DNA of 64,000 bases from Clostridia bacterium (GTDB lineage: Bacteria; Bacillota; Clostridia; Monoglobales; Monoglobaceae), in contig JAFTJA010000013.1 of the NCBI GenBank assembly GCA_017456605.1, positions 1 through 64,000 on the forward strand, read 5' to 3'. The position numbers and the translations under genes are program-made. Within the stretch, counting starts at the first letter, position 1; each line of letters begins with the position of its first letter. Under the pieces are notes generated by a model that saw only the letters and a program-made list of their open reading frames with translations, was not told the DNA's origin and ran no database searches. This document shows, piece by piece, positions 22,371 through 31,633 of the stretch.

Positions 22371-24692
22371 TTAATTGTTCACGGTAATAACTCTTATAAC
22401 TCCACCTGCAGAAATCGCTGCATCGGAATAAAGATTCACTGTCTTGCCCTTGAGTTCTTCAATGTCAAAGACAGACATTGATGTATAGCTTGAATATCCT
22501 TTTTTTACAATCTGAACATCATCACTAATCGGATAAATCTCATCACCGATTTTTACACGGGTTGCATCTATGGCTTTTACGGACGCGCCGGTTTTGACAA
22601 CCGAAAGTCGTTTCAGGGACACAAGGCTGTTTCCTGAAAGCAGCAGTGCAACAGGAGTTCCGCTGGTAATTGAGTTATAAAAGCTTGTTTGATAAGTTTT
22701 GGACTGTCCTGCGCTATACACCGTGTATGATGCATTGGAGCTTGTGTTACTTACGTTTCCGCTCATACTTGTTAGAATTCCGTATGTGTATTGGTCGTGT
22801 GTTATATTTTCAACAAACAAAAGTGCTATATCACCAAAATCCCCTGAGGTAACAGCGTGTATAACCTGACTTTTTTTGAGTTCTGTCCCGATTATATCAT
22901 CAAGGTCAATCACCTGAGCGACCGCTGTACCCGTTCTGCTATCGGGTGCATAAGTTCTTTCTATGATAACACAATCATTTGTGAGCCAAAAATCACCAAT
23001 TTTCCGATTGTTTCTGTCAATTTCGCCACTTATTGTCTTTAAGGTAGAAACAGGAGCAAAAGACGCATTTCCGTCATTATCAAATGACAGCTTTCCAACG
23101 TCACCGATACGTTTGCTGTAATCACCTGTTGTTATATATTTATTCGTGGTGCCTTCGCCGTTTATAACTGTTATATATTTATATTCTTTTCCGCTTTCAA
23201 AAGCTTCGTTTGATATTTCTGTGCCATAAGAAAGAAGTATTCCATAGTTGGACATATCCCCCTGACCCAAATCAACAACGTCTACAATTTTTCCGTCCAT
23301 ACCAAGAAGTGCCGTCACCCGTGAGCCAATCTTATAGCTTCCTGATTTTTCACCCAACTTGTAGGCAGCACTCTGTGTTTCAAGTTCAAGAATATTCCCT
23401 GAAATTTCGACACTTGTCACATTGGATTTGCTGGGATATGCCTCTCTGTAAACGCCCGAAACCTTGTCGCTGTAAAGATAAATGGTCGAATTATCAGCAA
23501 GATAGTATGCAACATCATAGGTCTGGACATCAGAAAGCGTTGCAGCATAACCGTTTCTTATAACTTTTGCTGAGTTTATTTCTTCATCACTTACACCCAC
23601 AGAACCCAGCGCCGTATATATATTGGTCCGTATAGCGACAGGCTCGGTGTAATCAGCATTGCCGAAAACAAGGTATCTCACTGCTCCGCTGTTGTCATAG
23701 ATGATTGAAACCGCAGCCCCATCTTCAATATGGCTTTTGAAATTTCCGTAGGTTGTGACAGAGCCGTCATTATAAACCGAGGTGTTGTCAGACACGCCAA
23801 GACTCAAGGTGCTTGTGCCATTTGAAAAATATGTTTCGCCATTGACCACACCGTCTACCGTCGTCAAAACACGTTCGGACGTGGTCGAATCGGTAAAGTT
23901 TATAACCTTTTTGTCCTTATCAAGAACAAGCTTTACCCTTGACATAGCGTCAATCTTCAAATTTATATCTGCAAGAGTATATGTTCCTGCATCGGTCTTG
24001 ATTTCATCCGACGCAAGGCTCTTGTCTTCATTTCGGGTAGCAATAACCAGAAGTTCATCGGTTATTGTTATTTCCATTTTGGAAATAAGCTTTTCGTTTG
24101 AGCCGTTCATTTTCGTTTCAAGTGCGCGGTTGATTATCAACGCAAGGTCGCCTCTTTTGATATAATCATTGTCATCAAGGCTTATTCCGTCTGTTATTCC
24201 AAGCCCCCTTGCTTTCACCATATAAGCATAGGGCCAGTTGTCGCCTAATGTCTCGGTTGAATAATTCATTGCACGCAAAAGCACTGTCACAGCCTCTGCA
24301 AAGGTAACCTTTTTGTCAGGCATAAACTGTCCGTTGGGATAACCGACAATCAGTTTATTTTCGGAGGCGGTATTTATATATCCGTTAGCCCAATGCGTGA
24401 GAGCAACATCATCAAAACGCCGCTTTCCTGCATTGCTGTAAACATCATCGCCAAGCCCCGATGCCAAAGTTACCATTTTTGCAAATTCGGCGCGTGTCAC
24501 GTGCGCGTTTGGCTCAAAGTATCCGGCATAGCCTGAAACTATTCCGTAGGTGGTGAGCGCTTCCACCGCCTCTTTATAGTATGAACTGTCATCAACATCC
24601 CTGTAAGTTGATGCAGATACCGAAAATGACGCAAAGCTGAGCAATACGGAAAACACCAAAAATGCTGCTGTGAACTTTTTGAAAATTTTCAT
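22371..24692 (-). CDS. Large secreted protein with three SLH domains
   Basis: A 773-residue surface protein. Signal peptide residues 1-27 (VSAS). Three SLH repeats follow at about 31-80 (YYKEAVEALTTYGIVSGYAG, HVTRAEFAKMVTLA), 92-145 (FDDVALTHWANGYINTASENKLIVGYPNGQFMPDKKVTFAEAVTVLLRAM) and 155-195 (YMVKARGLGITDGI, YIKRGDLALIINRAL). The remaining 570 residues are rich in Thr, Ser and Val with beta-type spacing and no recognised enzyme motif, so an S-layer or wall-associated structural protein is likely. It lies 33 bases after the MacB-like permease gene and may be read from the exporter operon. Strong terminator downstream. Confidence 0.9.
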   Translation of the reverse strand: MKIFKKFTAAFLVFSVLLSFASFSVSASTYRDVDDSSYYKEAVEALTTYGIVSGYAGYFEPNAHVTRAEFAKMVTLASGLGDDVYSNAGKRRFDDVALTHWANGYINTASENKLIVGYPNGQFMPDKKVTFAEAVTVLLRAMNYSTETLGDNWPYAYMVKARGLGITDGISLDDNDYIKRGDLALIINRALETKMNGSNEKLISKMEITITDELLVIATRNEDKSLASDEIKTDAGTYTLADINLKIDAMSRVKLVLDKDKKVINFTDSTTSERVLTTVDGVVNGETYFSNGTSTLSLGVSDNTSVYNDGSVTTYGNFKSHIEDGAAVSIIYDNSGAVRYLVFGNADYTEPVAIRTNIYTALGSVGVSDEEINSAKVIRNGYAATLSDVQTYDVAYYLADNSTIYLYSDKVSGVYREAYPSKSNVTSVEISGNILELETQSAAYKLGEKSGSYKIGSRVTALLGMDGKIVDVVDLGQGDMSNYGILLSYGTEISNEAFESGKEYKYITVINGEGTTNKYITTGDYSKRIGDVGKLSFDNDGNASFAPVSTLKTISGEIDRNNRKIGDFWLTNDCVIIERTYAPDSRTGTAVAQVIDLDDIIGTELKKSQVIHAVTSGDFGDIALLFVENITHDQYTYGILTSMSGNVSNTSSNASYTVYSAGQSKTYQTSFYNSITSGTPVALLLSGNSLVSLKRLSVVKTGASVKAIDATRVKIGDEIYPISDDVQIVKKGYSSYTSMSVFDIEELKGKTVNLYSDAAISAGGVIRVITVNN

Positions 24693-24725
24693 CCTTTTAT
24701 CCTGTACCTTTCTGAAAAATTTTAT

Positions 24726-25901
24726 TTAATCTGCATGAAGTGCGTCTATTGGATTGAGCTTTGACGCCTTGCTGGCAGGAGCCCAACCAAAGAAAATACC
24801 AATAACAGCAGAAAATAAGAAGGCACCTAACATAACAAATATACTGGGAAATGCGTCGATGCCCATCACATTTCCCAAAATGACCGTTCCAAAGCATGAG
24901 AGAAGAATTCCTATCACGCCGCCCAAGCAACTGACCAGCGCTGCCTCAATAAGAAACTGCGACATTATGCTTGAACGTTTTGCACCTATCGCCTTTCGGA
25001 TGCCAATTTCACGGGTTCTTTCGGTAACAGACACCAGCATTATGTTCATAATGCCTATGCCGCCGACAACCAGCGAAATGCCCGCAATTCCAGCGGTAAG
25101 AATAGTCATCATCCCCGTGATTTCGTCAAGTGTATCCATCATACTTGCAACACTTATTACACTGTATTCGTCTTCGTCACCAAATTTTGAATATAGAAAT
25201 CTTTCAACTCTGTCAACAGCCTCTTCAACGTTTTCAGCGGTTGAAGCCCAAACAACATAAGAACGAATTTTGCTTGTCCTGAAAATCAATCGTCCTGCAG
25301 AATATGGAATAATAACTGTGTCATCATCAGAGCCACCTTCAGAGTTGGAAATTGCATCTAAAACGCCCACAACTGTATACAGCTCATTATTGATTTTTAT
25401 CTGTTTGTCAATGGGGTCTTCAAAGCCGAACAACTCTCTTGCGTTATAGCTTCCTATAACCGCAACTTTTCTTCGTTTCTGGACGTCCATATCATTTATA
25501 AATCTTCCGCTTTGTATGTCGCGGTTTTTCACCGTCAGATAGTCCGGTGTAGTGCCCACAACTGAAGAATTTAGGTTTGATGACTGATACTTTACTCTGC
25601 CGTTTCCTGTCATATTTGGCACAACATAAGATATGTATTCACGGTTTTCGTCCAAAAACTCCACCATTTCCTCATAGCTCACGGATTTTGTGCTGTTTCT
25701 GCCAGTAAATATGACATTTATACTGTTTGCTCCTAAAGACTCGATGGATTCTGTTATACTTCCTGTTGAGCCTTGTACCACACTGACAAGAACAATAACC
25801 GCACAAACACCAATTATTATTCCCAGCATTGTCAAAAATGTCCGCATCTTGCTGGCAGAAATGCTTTTGATTGCCATTTTAAATGATTGTGTTAAATTCA
25901 T
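24726..25901 (-). CDS. MacB-like ABC transporter permease
   Basis: A 391-residue FtsX/MacB-type permease. An N-terminal transmembrane helix (about 20-42, MLGIIIGVCAVIVLVSVVQG) is followed by a large extracytoplasmic MacB-PCD domain (about 45-250) and three C-terminal helices with SVTERTREIGIRKAIGAKRSSIMSQFL between the first and second, a signature of this family. Such proteins are mechanotransmission ABC systems that move peptides, antibiotics or lipoproteins rather than importing substrates. Co-transcribed with the ATPase (26 bases) and the HlyD-like adaptor. Confidence 0.93.
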   Translation of the reverse strand: MNLTQSFKMAIKSISASKMRTFLTMLGIIIGVCAVIVLVSVVQGSTGSITESIESLGANSINVIFTGRNSTKSVSYEEMVEFLDENREYISYVVPNMTGNGRVKYQSSNLNSSVVGTTPDYLTVKNRDIQSGRFINDMDVQKRRKVAVIGSYNARELFGFEDPIDKQIKINNELYTVVGVLDAISNSEGGSDDDTVIIPYSAGRLIFRTSKIRSYVVWASTAENVEEAVDRVERFLYSKFGDEDEYSVISVASMMDTLDEITGMMTILTAGIAGISLVVGGIGIMNIMLVSVTERTREIGIRKAIGAKRSSIMSQFLIEAALVSCLGGVIGILLSCFGTVILGNVMGIDAFPSIFVMLGAFLFSAVIGIFFGWAPASKASKLNPIDALHAD

Positions 25902-25927
25902 TTTTTTGACCGCTCCTCCATTCCTGA

Positions 25928-26659
25928 CTACACATTGACCTGTGATTTGTCGCCATCAACAGATGAATCAAATACTATTTCACCATCCATAATCCGGACT
26001 ATTCTGTCGGCTTCGTGTGCAATTTTGTTGTCGTGAGTGATGAGAATAACCGTCTTACCCTCCTGATGCAGTTCCTTGAGCATATTAAGTACCTCGCTGC
26101 CCGTTTTTGAGTCAAGAGCACCGGTGGGTTCGTCCGCAAGAATCATAGGCGGTCTTGCAGCAAGCGCTCTGGCAATAGACGCTCTTTGTTGCTGTCCACC
26201 TGAAAGCTCTGTAGGTCTGTGAAAACGTCTGTCATAAAGTCCTACCCTCTCAAGCGCAGTCTTTGTCATTTCCCTTCGCTTTGCCAAGGGCACACCCGCA
26301 TATATAAGCGGAAGCTCAACGTTTTCTTCCACATTAAGCTTTGGAAGAAGGTTATATTGCTGAAAAATAAACCCAATTTTCTTATTGCGAATAGCCGCCT
26401 GTTCATCATCTTTAAGCTGGCTTGCCTCGTTTCCGTCGATATAATACTTGCCCGATGTGGGTGTATCAAGACAGCCTATCATGTTCATAAGGGTTGATTT
26501 TCCTGAACCTGACGGACCGATAATAGCCACAAATTCATGGGGCTTGATTTTGAGATTAACGCCGTTTAACGCCCTTACTTCGTTTTCGCCCATTTTGTAA
26601 ATTTTATACATATCCTCAATCTCAATCATATATTCTGAGTTTGAAATAACATCTTTCAT
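25928..26659 (-). CDS. MacB/LolD-type ABC ATPase
   Basis: A 243-residue ATPase pairing with the MacB-like permease. Walker [11 protein letters not shown]-loop [26 protein letters not shown], signature [16 protein letters not shown], Walker [17 protein letters not shown] and switch His in VILITHD are complete. The EPTGALD block is typical of the LolD/MacB group. Ribosome binding site AGGAG. It lies between the HlyD-like gene and the permease. Confidence 0.95.
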   Translation of the reverse strand: MKDVISNSEYMIEIEDMYKIYKMGENEVRALNGVNLKIKPHEFVAIIGPSGSGKSTLMNMIGCLDTPTSGKYYIDGNEASQLKDDEQAAIRNKKIGFIFQQYNLLPKLNVEENVELPLIYAGVPLAKRREMTKTALERVGLYDRRFHRPTELSGGQQQRASIARALAARPPMILADEPTGALDSKTGSEVLNMLKELHQEGKTVILITHDNKIAHEADRIVRIMDGEIVFDSSVDGDKSQVNV

Positions 26660-26760
26660 AGATTGCTTCTCCTAACATTTTTGAGAAAATCATCGACTTC
26701 TCTACATACCGCCGGCACGGTTAGCACCGCCAGGCATTCCACCGCCTGGCATTCCGCCTC

Positions 26761-28539
26761 TCATTGCCCCATCATTGCCGCAAATGGATTGCTTGAACCC
26801 GGAGTGCTTGGAATATAAACAATGGTTTCCCCCTCTGAAAGCCCTGAAACAATTTCTACATTCGTTCCGTCCGAAACTCCTATGGTAACACGACGCATTT
26901 CGCATCCTTCAGGAATGTTTGAGTTCGGTCTTCCGACATTGCCGGAGCCACTTGACATGTCTGCTGCATTGCCCATACTTCCCGGGAGATTCGGATTTTT
27001 ACCGTTTGTTGCGTCTTCAGAACGTTCAGGCATTTCGCCGTTTGTTGCACCTTCGGGACGCTTTGGTTTTTCATTGTTTGGAGCGGAATTTTCCTCTGAC
27101 TTATCTTGTACTTTCTTCTCGGTCTTCCCGTCTGTTTTTACAAGGACCATCGCACTGGAGCCATTTACACTCATAAGTGCATCTTCAGGAATCGTTACCA
27201 CATTATATGCTTCGTTGATTAAGATGTTGGCATTTACATTCATTCCGGATTTGAGATTCCCAGGTTCATCAATGGTAAGCTCAATGTCAAAGGTTGTAAC
27301 ACCGTCACCGCTTGATACACCCTCACTTGCGATGTTTGTGACTTTTGCTTCAAAGGTTTCGTCAGGAAGTGCATCGGCATCAACAATAGCGGTTTGTCCA
27401 AGATGAATATCAGAAATATCCAACTCGTCAACGCTTATAGTAAATTTCATTTTGCTCATATCAGCAACAACCATCATAATTTTTTGAGAATTTGAACTGT
27501 CAATATTGTCGCCGGCTTTGCTGTTTTTGGTGATTACTGTTCCTGAAATCGGGGATGTGATATTGTAGTTATCGAGAGTTTTTTGGTTTGATTTGACATT
27601 TAACTGGCTGCTTTTCTGCGAATTTATGAGAGAATTGTTTTTGAGCTGTGCAATAAGCTGACCTTTTGTGACATAATCCCCGTCTTTTACACCAATATAC
27701 GAAACCTCACCGGATACTTCCGCCCTGAGGGTTGTGGTAGTTCCACCCTCGATAATGCCTGAGCCGGCAGAATTTACATTTCCAGAGCTTGTATGTACAG
27801 TGGCTGCAAATGTTGTACCATCTGCCAGAGCACCAGGGTTTTCTATCTCTATTTCAATGTTACGTACAACACTTCCGTCACCGTTATCATTGGCAGGAGC
27901 GGTATATTTGTGTGTCACCGTACCTGAAAGGGTTGTCATATAAAGTGCGCTGGTTGCTGTGACCCTATCCCCCAACCTTATTTTGTCAAAATCACTTACT
28001 GAAAACGGGATATCAATAGCCAGTTTTTCGGTATTATTTATTTTTCCGATTGTTCCATTTCCCACGTTATCGCCCAATTTCAGCGAAAACTCTGTAATTT
28101 TTCCACTTGCCGGTGCATAAATATTGAGATTGCTTACATTTTCATTTGCTTCTTCAAGGCTCATTTGTGCCTTTTCCATATTGAGCTGTGCATCTTCATC
28201 ATCTATCTGATAAAGAGTGTCGCCTTTCTCAACGTGGTCACCCTCTTCAAATGGTGAATAAAGAATCTCACCCTTAACAAGCGCTGTTATCTCATATCTG
28301 TCCAACGGCTCAACAACTCCACTTTGTTCTATAGTTTCGGTGATATTTCCAATGATAGCTTGTGTTTCGGCATATGTAGTTTGGGTCTCATTTGCTTTTT
28401 TGCCTCTCCCAAACAAAAAGAAACTTAAAAGCGTCACACACAAAACAGCTGCAACAAGACCTATTATTTTCTTTCTTGAAAAAGTGGTAAAAAAGCTTTT
28501 ATCAAATTTTATGTTACTAATCTGGTCTTTCAGATTCAT
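26761..28539 (-). CDS. HlyD/MacA-type adaptor, C-terminal tail shifted out of frame
   Basis: 592-residue membrane fusion/adaptor protein of the exporter. One N-terminal transmembrane helix (about 27-47) is followed by biotinyl-lipoyl-like and beta-barrel regions (YEITALVKGEILYSPFEEGDHVEKGDTLYQIDDEDAQLNMEKAQMSLEEANENV) and, unusually, a second lipoyl-like half (LRAEVSGEVSYIGVKDGDYVTKGQLIAQLKNN). A Pro/Asn/Glu-rich linker (about 480-545) precedes the final KRVTIGVSDG-type domain. The frame ends at a TGA in 26761-26763, but adding one base to the GGGG run at 26770-26767 continues it with a Gly/Met-rich tail (MRGGMPGGGMPGGANRAGGM) to a stop at 26702. Ribosome binding site TAGGAGG. Confidence 0.9.
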   Translation of the reverse strand: MNLKDQISNIKFDKSFFTTFSRKKIIGLVAAVLCVTLLSFFLFGRGKKANETQTTYAETQAIIGNITETIEQSGVVEPLDRYEITALVKGEILYSPFEEGDHVEKGDTLYQIDDEDAQLNMEKAQMSLEEANENVSNLNIYAPASGKITEFSLKLGDNVGNGTIGKINNTEKLAIDIPFSVSDFDKIRLGDRVTATSALYMTTLSGTVTHKYTAPANDNGDGSVVRNIEIEIENPGALADGTTFAATVHTSSGNVNSAGSGIIEGGTTTTLRAEVSGEVSYIGVKDGDYVTKGQLIAQLKNNSLINSQKSSQLNVKSNQKTLDNYNITSPISGTVITKNSKAGDNIDSSNSQKIMMVVADMSKMKFTISVDELDISDIHLGQTAIVDADALPDETFEAKVTNIASEGVSSGDGVTTFDIELTIDEPGNLKSGMNVNANILINEAYNVVTIPEDALMSVNGSSAMVLVKTDGKTEKKVQDKSEENSAPNNEKPKRPEGATNGEMPERSEDATNGKNPNLPGSMGNAADMSSGSGNVGRPNSNIPEGCEMRRVTIGVSDGTNVEIVSGLSEGETIVYIPSTPGSSNPFAAMMGQ

Positions 28540-28849
28540 TATTTTTGCCTCCTACACCGTATATTTTTTCATTATCCATTCAAAATAATACTATAAAATT
28601 GTGAACATGGTATGAATAAATTAAAAATTATATTTAAAAGTTTATCTGCTAAAACTACTTTCAGCGACATTATTGGCATTTTTTGTCATTTTATCGCACT
28701 ATTTTGTTTTTTTATTATCCATTTTATATAAAAAACGCTTTTTCTCTTGAAAATTTTTACTTTTTATTGTAAAATAGTTTGGATGTTTCATTTTTTTGTT
28801 TAAGCTTTAACAATCTTAGACTACGAAATATTTAGGAGGTATTCAAAAA
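28540..28849. promoter_or_regulatory. Divergent control region hlyD / pfkA
   Basis: A 310-base AT-rich spacer without a gene. A promoter for pfkA is clear: TTGAAA (28747-28752), 17 bp, TAAAAT (28770-28775). A weaker candidate for the HlyD operon lies around 28590-28615 on the minus strand. AGGAGG precedes the pfkA start. I see no other structured element. Confidence 0.6.
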
Positions 28850-29950
28850 ATGAGTGAAATTAAAAAAATCGCTGTTATGACAGGCGGCGGCGACTGTCCG
28901 GGACTTAACGCTGTTATCCGCGCCGTTACAAAAACAGCAACTATGAAATACGGCCTTGAGGTCGTTGGCATCAAGCACGGCTACCGCGGACTTTATCTCG
29001 GCGGAAGCGAATTTGTAAATCTCACCTATGATAATGTGAAAAACATTATTTCAAAGGGCGGTACAATTCTTTTCAGTTCAAACAAAGACAATCTCTTTGA
29101 CTATACCTATGAGGACGAAAACGGAAACATCTGCCATGGTGACGTTTCTGATGTGGGCATCAAAAACCTTAAGGACAACAATATCGATGCCCTTATCGTT
29201 ATTGGCGGTGACGGAACTCTCACCAGCGGACGTGATTTTTCTCGCAAAGGTGTGAAAGTTATCGGCGTTCCGAAAACCATCGACAATGACCTTGCTGCAA
29301 CAGAAACAACCTTCGGCTTTGATACAGCTGTTGCCAACGCAGTTGATGCCATTGACAAGCTAAAGACAACCGCTGAATCACACAGTCGAATCATTGTTGT
29401 TGAAGCTATGGGCAGATATGCCGGCTTCCTCGCTCTCGCTATGGGTATTGGCGGCGCTGCAGATGCTATTTTGATTCCTGAAATCGAATATGACATCAAT
29501 AAAGTTGCTGAGTGCCTGAAAAACAATATCAAAAGAGGCAAAGAGCACGCGATTGTTGTTGTTGCTGAGGGTGCAAAACCAAAGGGTGGAGAAATTTTTG
29601 TTTCAAAGGTTGTGGAAGACAGCCCCGACCCAATCCGTCTTGGCGGTATTGCAAAAGTTGTTGCAGACCAGCTTGAAAAATTGGTTGGACTTGAAGCTCG
29701 TGCCACAATTTTGGGACACGTTCAGCGCGGCGGTTCACCCACTGCGAACGACAGAATTTTGTCCACCAGATATGGTGCTTATGCCGTTGAACTTTTGATG
29801 CAGGGTAAATTTGGCAATATGGTTACTCTTGACGGCAATTCAATGAGCTATGAATCCTTAGAAAACGTTATCGGACAGAACAAAGCCGTTGATCCTGAAG
29901 GTGAGCTTGTTAAAATTGCTGAAGCGACAGGCGTTTCCTTTGGTAGATAA
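28850..29950 (+). CDS. pfkA: 6-phosphofructokinase
   Basis: Phosphorylates fructose 6-phosphate, the committing step of glycolysis. Motifs: GGGDCPGLN (about 12-20), GGDGTLTSG, PKTIDNDL (catalytic Asp) and MGRYAGFLA. In E. coli numbering the residue after GGD is Gly104, which favours ATP, while position 124 is Lys (PKTIDND) rather than the Gly of classical ATP enzymes; this Gly/Lys pair is found in the group III, actinobacterial-type enzymes. ATP use is therefore predicted with some doubt about pyrophosphate. 366 residues, longer than E. coli PfkA (320) as expected for this group. Monocistronic with promoter and terminator. Confidence 0.93.
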   Translation: MSEIKKIAVMTGGGDCPGLNAVIRAVTKTATMKYGLEVVGIKHGYRGLYLGGSEFVNLTYDNVKNIISKGGTILFSSNKDNLFDYTYEDENGNICHGDVSDVGIKNLKDNNIDALIVIGGDGTLTSGRDFSRKGVKVIGVPKTIDNDLAATETTFGFDTAVANAVDAIDKLKTTAESHSRIIVVEAMGRYAGFLALAMGIGGAADAILIPEIEYDINKVAECLKNNIKRGKEHAIVVVAEGAKPKGGEIFVSKVVEDSPDPIRLGGIAKVVADQLEKLVGLEARATILGHVQRGGSPTANDRILSTRYGAYAVELLMQGKFGNMVTLDGNSMSYESLENVIGQNKAVDPEGELVKIAEATGVSFGR

Positions 29951-29966
29951 CTCTTAGAAAACGAAA

Positions 29967-29998
29967 AACGGATATGCAAATGTATATCCGTTTTTTTA
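29967..29998 (+). terminator. Terminator of pfkA
   Basis: AACGGATAT and ATATCCGTT form a 9-bp stem, followed by seven T. Confidence 0.9.
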
Positions 29999-30448
29999 TT
30001 ATTTGTTTTTAAGAATTTCTTCAAAAATCAATGCTGCATCTTTCACAAGTTCACTGCATGGACGTTTTTTATAATATTCATCGGTTCTTTTTTCGGGAAT
30101 ATGTGAATTTCCTTTTGCATCTTGGCCAAGCAATTCACGACATATAATTGAGCCGTTTTTCTGTTTGAAAGCGTCTGCAAGGTTTTGTATGAGTTTATAG
30201 TGCTTTGCCTTTCCCTCGGTATCTTCGGGCGAATTGTATCCATATTTGAGACCTGCCGCCATAAAAAGACCGCTGACTGCACCGCATACCTCGCGCATTC
30301 TGCCCATTCCTCCACCAAAAGATGATGAAAGCTTCATTGCGGTTTCAAAATCCATGCCAAGGTCTTCACAAAACGCACCCAAAACCGCCTGGCTGCAATT
30401 ATAGCCTTGCTCAAATAATTCTTTTGCTTTTTCAGCTTTTGTTCCCAT
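29999..30448 (-). CDS. C_GCAxxG_C_C family protein
   Basis: About 149 residues with the family pattern: CSQAVLGAFCEDLG, SSFGGGMGRMREVCGAVSGLFMAAGL, a Cys in SIICRELLG and a late Cys in RPCSELV. The family is related to the split-Soret cytochrome/redox-active fold, and the conserved Cys residues may bind metal or be redox active, but function is not established. ATG at 30448 with AGGTG upstream is preferred; two other in-frame starts lie within 9 bases. Monocistronic; shares the pfkA terminator region at its 3' end. Confidence 0.88.
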   Translation of the reverse strand: MGTKAEKAKELFEQGYNCSQAVLGAFCEDLGMDFETAMKLSSSFGGGMGRMREVCGAVSGLFMAAGLKYGYNSPEDTEGKAKHYKLIQNLADAFKQKNGSIICRELLGQDAKGNSHIPEKRTDEYYKKRPCSELVKDAALIFEEILKNK

Positions 30449-30552
30449 ATTCATCACCTGTATTTTGTTTTATGCTATGATTATATCATTTTACTTGATT
30501 TTTTGTCAATAATGCTATATAATTATATCATAAATTTTTTAGGAGCAGTATT

Positions 30553-30795
30553 ATGTTTGGAAAACGAAAAAAACGCTTATATAAAGAATTATCATCTGAG
30601 GTTGCAGAAGTTTGTGCTACCTGCAAATTTGCCTCTGCGTTGCATTCTTCAGATGCTCTGTTTTGCTCAAAAAAAGGCCCTGTAAACCCCGAATACAGCT
30701 GCAAGAAATACGAATACAATTTTTTCCTCAAGCGCCCTCAAAAAAAGAGAAATCTAGACATCAGCTTTTCCCCCGAAGAATTGTCAATAGATTAA
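30553..30795 (+). CDS. Small four-Cys (zinc-ribbon-like) protein
   Basis: An 80-residue protein with AGGAG before its ATG and a strong terminator after it. Four Cys are arranged CATC - 16 residues - C - 11 residues - C (CATCKFA ... FCSKKGPVNPEYSCKKYEYN), followed by a basic segment (KRPQKKR). This pattern recurs in small hypothetical proteins of Clostridia and could form a zinc site. Function unknown. It faces spoIIID convergently. Confidence 0.75.
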   Translation: MFGKRKKRLYKELSSEVAEVCATCKFASALHSSDALFCSKKGPVNPEYSCKKYEYNFFLKRPQKKRNLDISFSPEELSID

Positions 30796-30832
30796 GAACC
30801 ACTTATGCAAAACCGCATAAGTGGTTCTTTTC
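30795..30832. terminator. Shared terminator, four-Cys gene / spoIIID
   Basis: AGAACCACTTATGC and GCATAAGTGGTTCT make a perfect 14-bp stem with AAAACC loop. T residues follow on the plus strand, and the end overlaps the spoIIID stop region on the minus strand. Confidence 0.85.
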
Positions 30833-31094
30833 ATTTCAGAAGTTGTTTCTTGTACTTTTCCCGGGTGGCATTTCCACCTCGGATATGTCTCTCTCTTTTG
30901 TTTTCCTGCAGTATTTTTTGCGACTCATCTGCAAGCTGTGCATTTATTTTTTTTAATCGTTCGGTTATGTCTTTATGTACGGTGGATTTGGAAATGCCAA
31001 ACTTCTTTGCAGCCTCTCTCACGGTGCATTTTGTTTCAATTATGTAATTTGCAATATTGACTGTTCTTTCCTCTATGGTATCGGTCCGCATCAT
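30831..31094 (-). CDS. spoIIID: Sporulation transcriptional regulator SpoIIID
   Basis: An 87-residue DNA-binding protein acting in the mother cell during sporulation. The helix-turn-helix TVREAAKKFGISKSTVHKDITERL (about 24-47) and the C-terminal basic helix (RERHIRGGNATREKYKK) are nearly identical to SpoIIID of other spore formers. Start with GGGAG upstream; two consecutive ATG codons make the first residue uncertain by one. Together with spo0A and ytxC it marks a sporulating organism. Confidence 0.97.
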   Translation of the reverse strand: MMRTDTIEERTVNIANYIIETKCTVREAAKKFGISKSTVHKDITERLKKINAQLADESQKILQENKRERHIRGGNATREKYKKQLLK

Positions 31095-31176
31095 ATCACT
31101 CCCATATATCTTTTACTGTTTAAAATATATGAGAATGTTTTATGTTTTATTACGTCAAGAATATCCACCAAGGATT

Positions 31177-31632
31177 TTAACGAGCATTTAATTCATCAAG
31201 AATACATTTACACCCTTCAAGAACATCTTCCCACGTTTTGTCAAAATCACCCGTATACCAAGGATCAGCAACATCGCCGGGCCTTGCTGTATGGCTCATC
31301 AAAAGGGATACCTTGTTATCAATGTCATCGCCCACAAATCGTTTCATATTTTTGAGATTGAAACGGTCCATTGCTATTATGTAATCATAATATTCATAAT
31401 CCGCCTTTGTCATTTGTCGAGCCGTTTTTCCGGTGCAATCTATATCGTGCTCCCGCAGGGTTTTTCGAGCCGGCGGATAAACCGGATTTCCTATTTCCTC
31501 TGTACTTGTGGCAGCAGAAGCAATTTCAAAGCAGTCTGCAATCCCCATCTTTTTTATTAAATCTTTCATACAGAATTCAGCCATAGGGCTTCTGCAAATG
31601 TTGCCGTGGCAAACAAAAAGTATTTTTATCAT
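31177..31632 (-). CDS. Low-molecular-weight protein tyrosine phosphatase
   Basis: A 151-residue phosphatase with the P-loop CHGNICRS at residues 8-15 (Cys8, Arg14) and the general acid Asp in VADPWYTGDF near 120-129. It could act on phosphotyrosine proteins or low-molecular-weight phosphoesters. It begins 1 base after the LOG-family gene stop, so the two are translationally linked and form an operon with the upstream SLH/phosphate-binding gene. Confidence 0.93.
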   Translation of the reverse strand: MIKILFVCHGNICRSPMAEFCMKDLIKKMGIADCFEIASAATSTEEIGNPVYPPARKTLREHDIDCTGKTARQMTKADYEYYDYIIAMDRFNLKNMKRFVGDDIDNKVSLLMSHTARPGDVADPWYTGDFDKTWEDVLEGCKCILDELNAR

Positions 31633-31633
31633 A

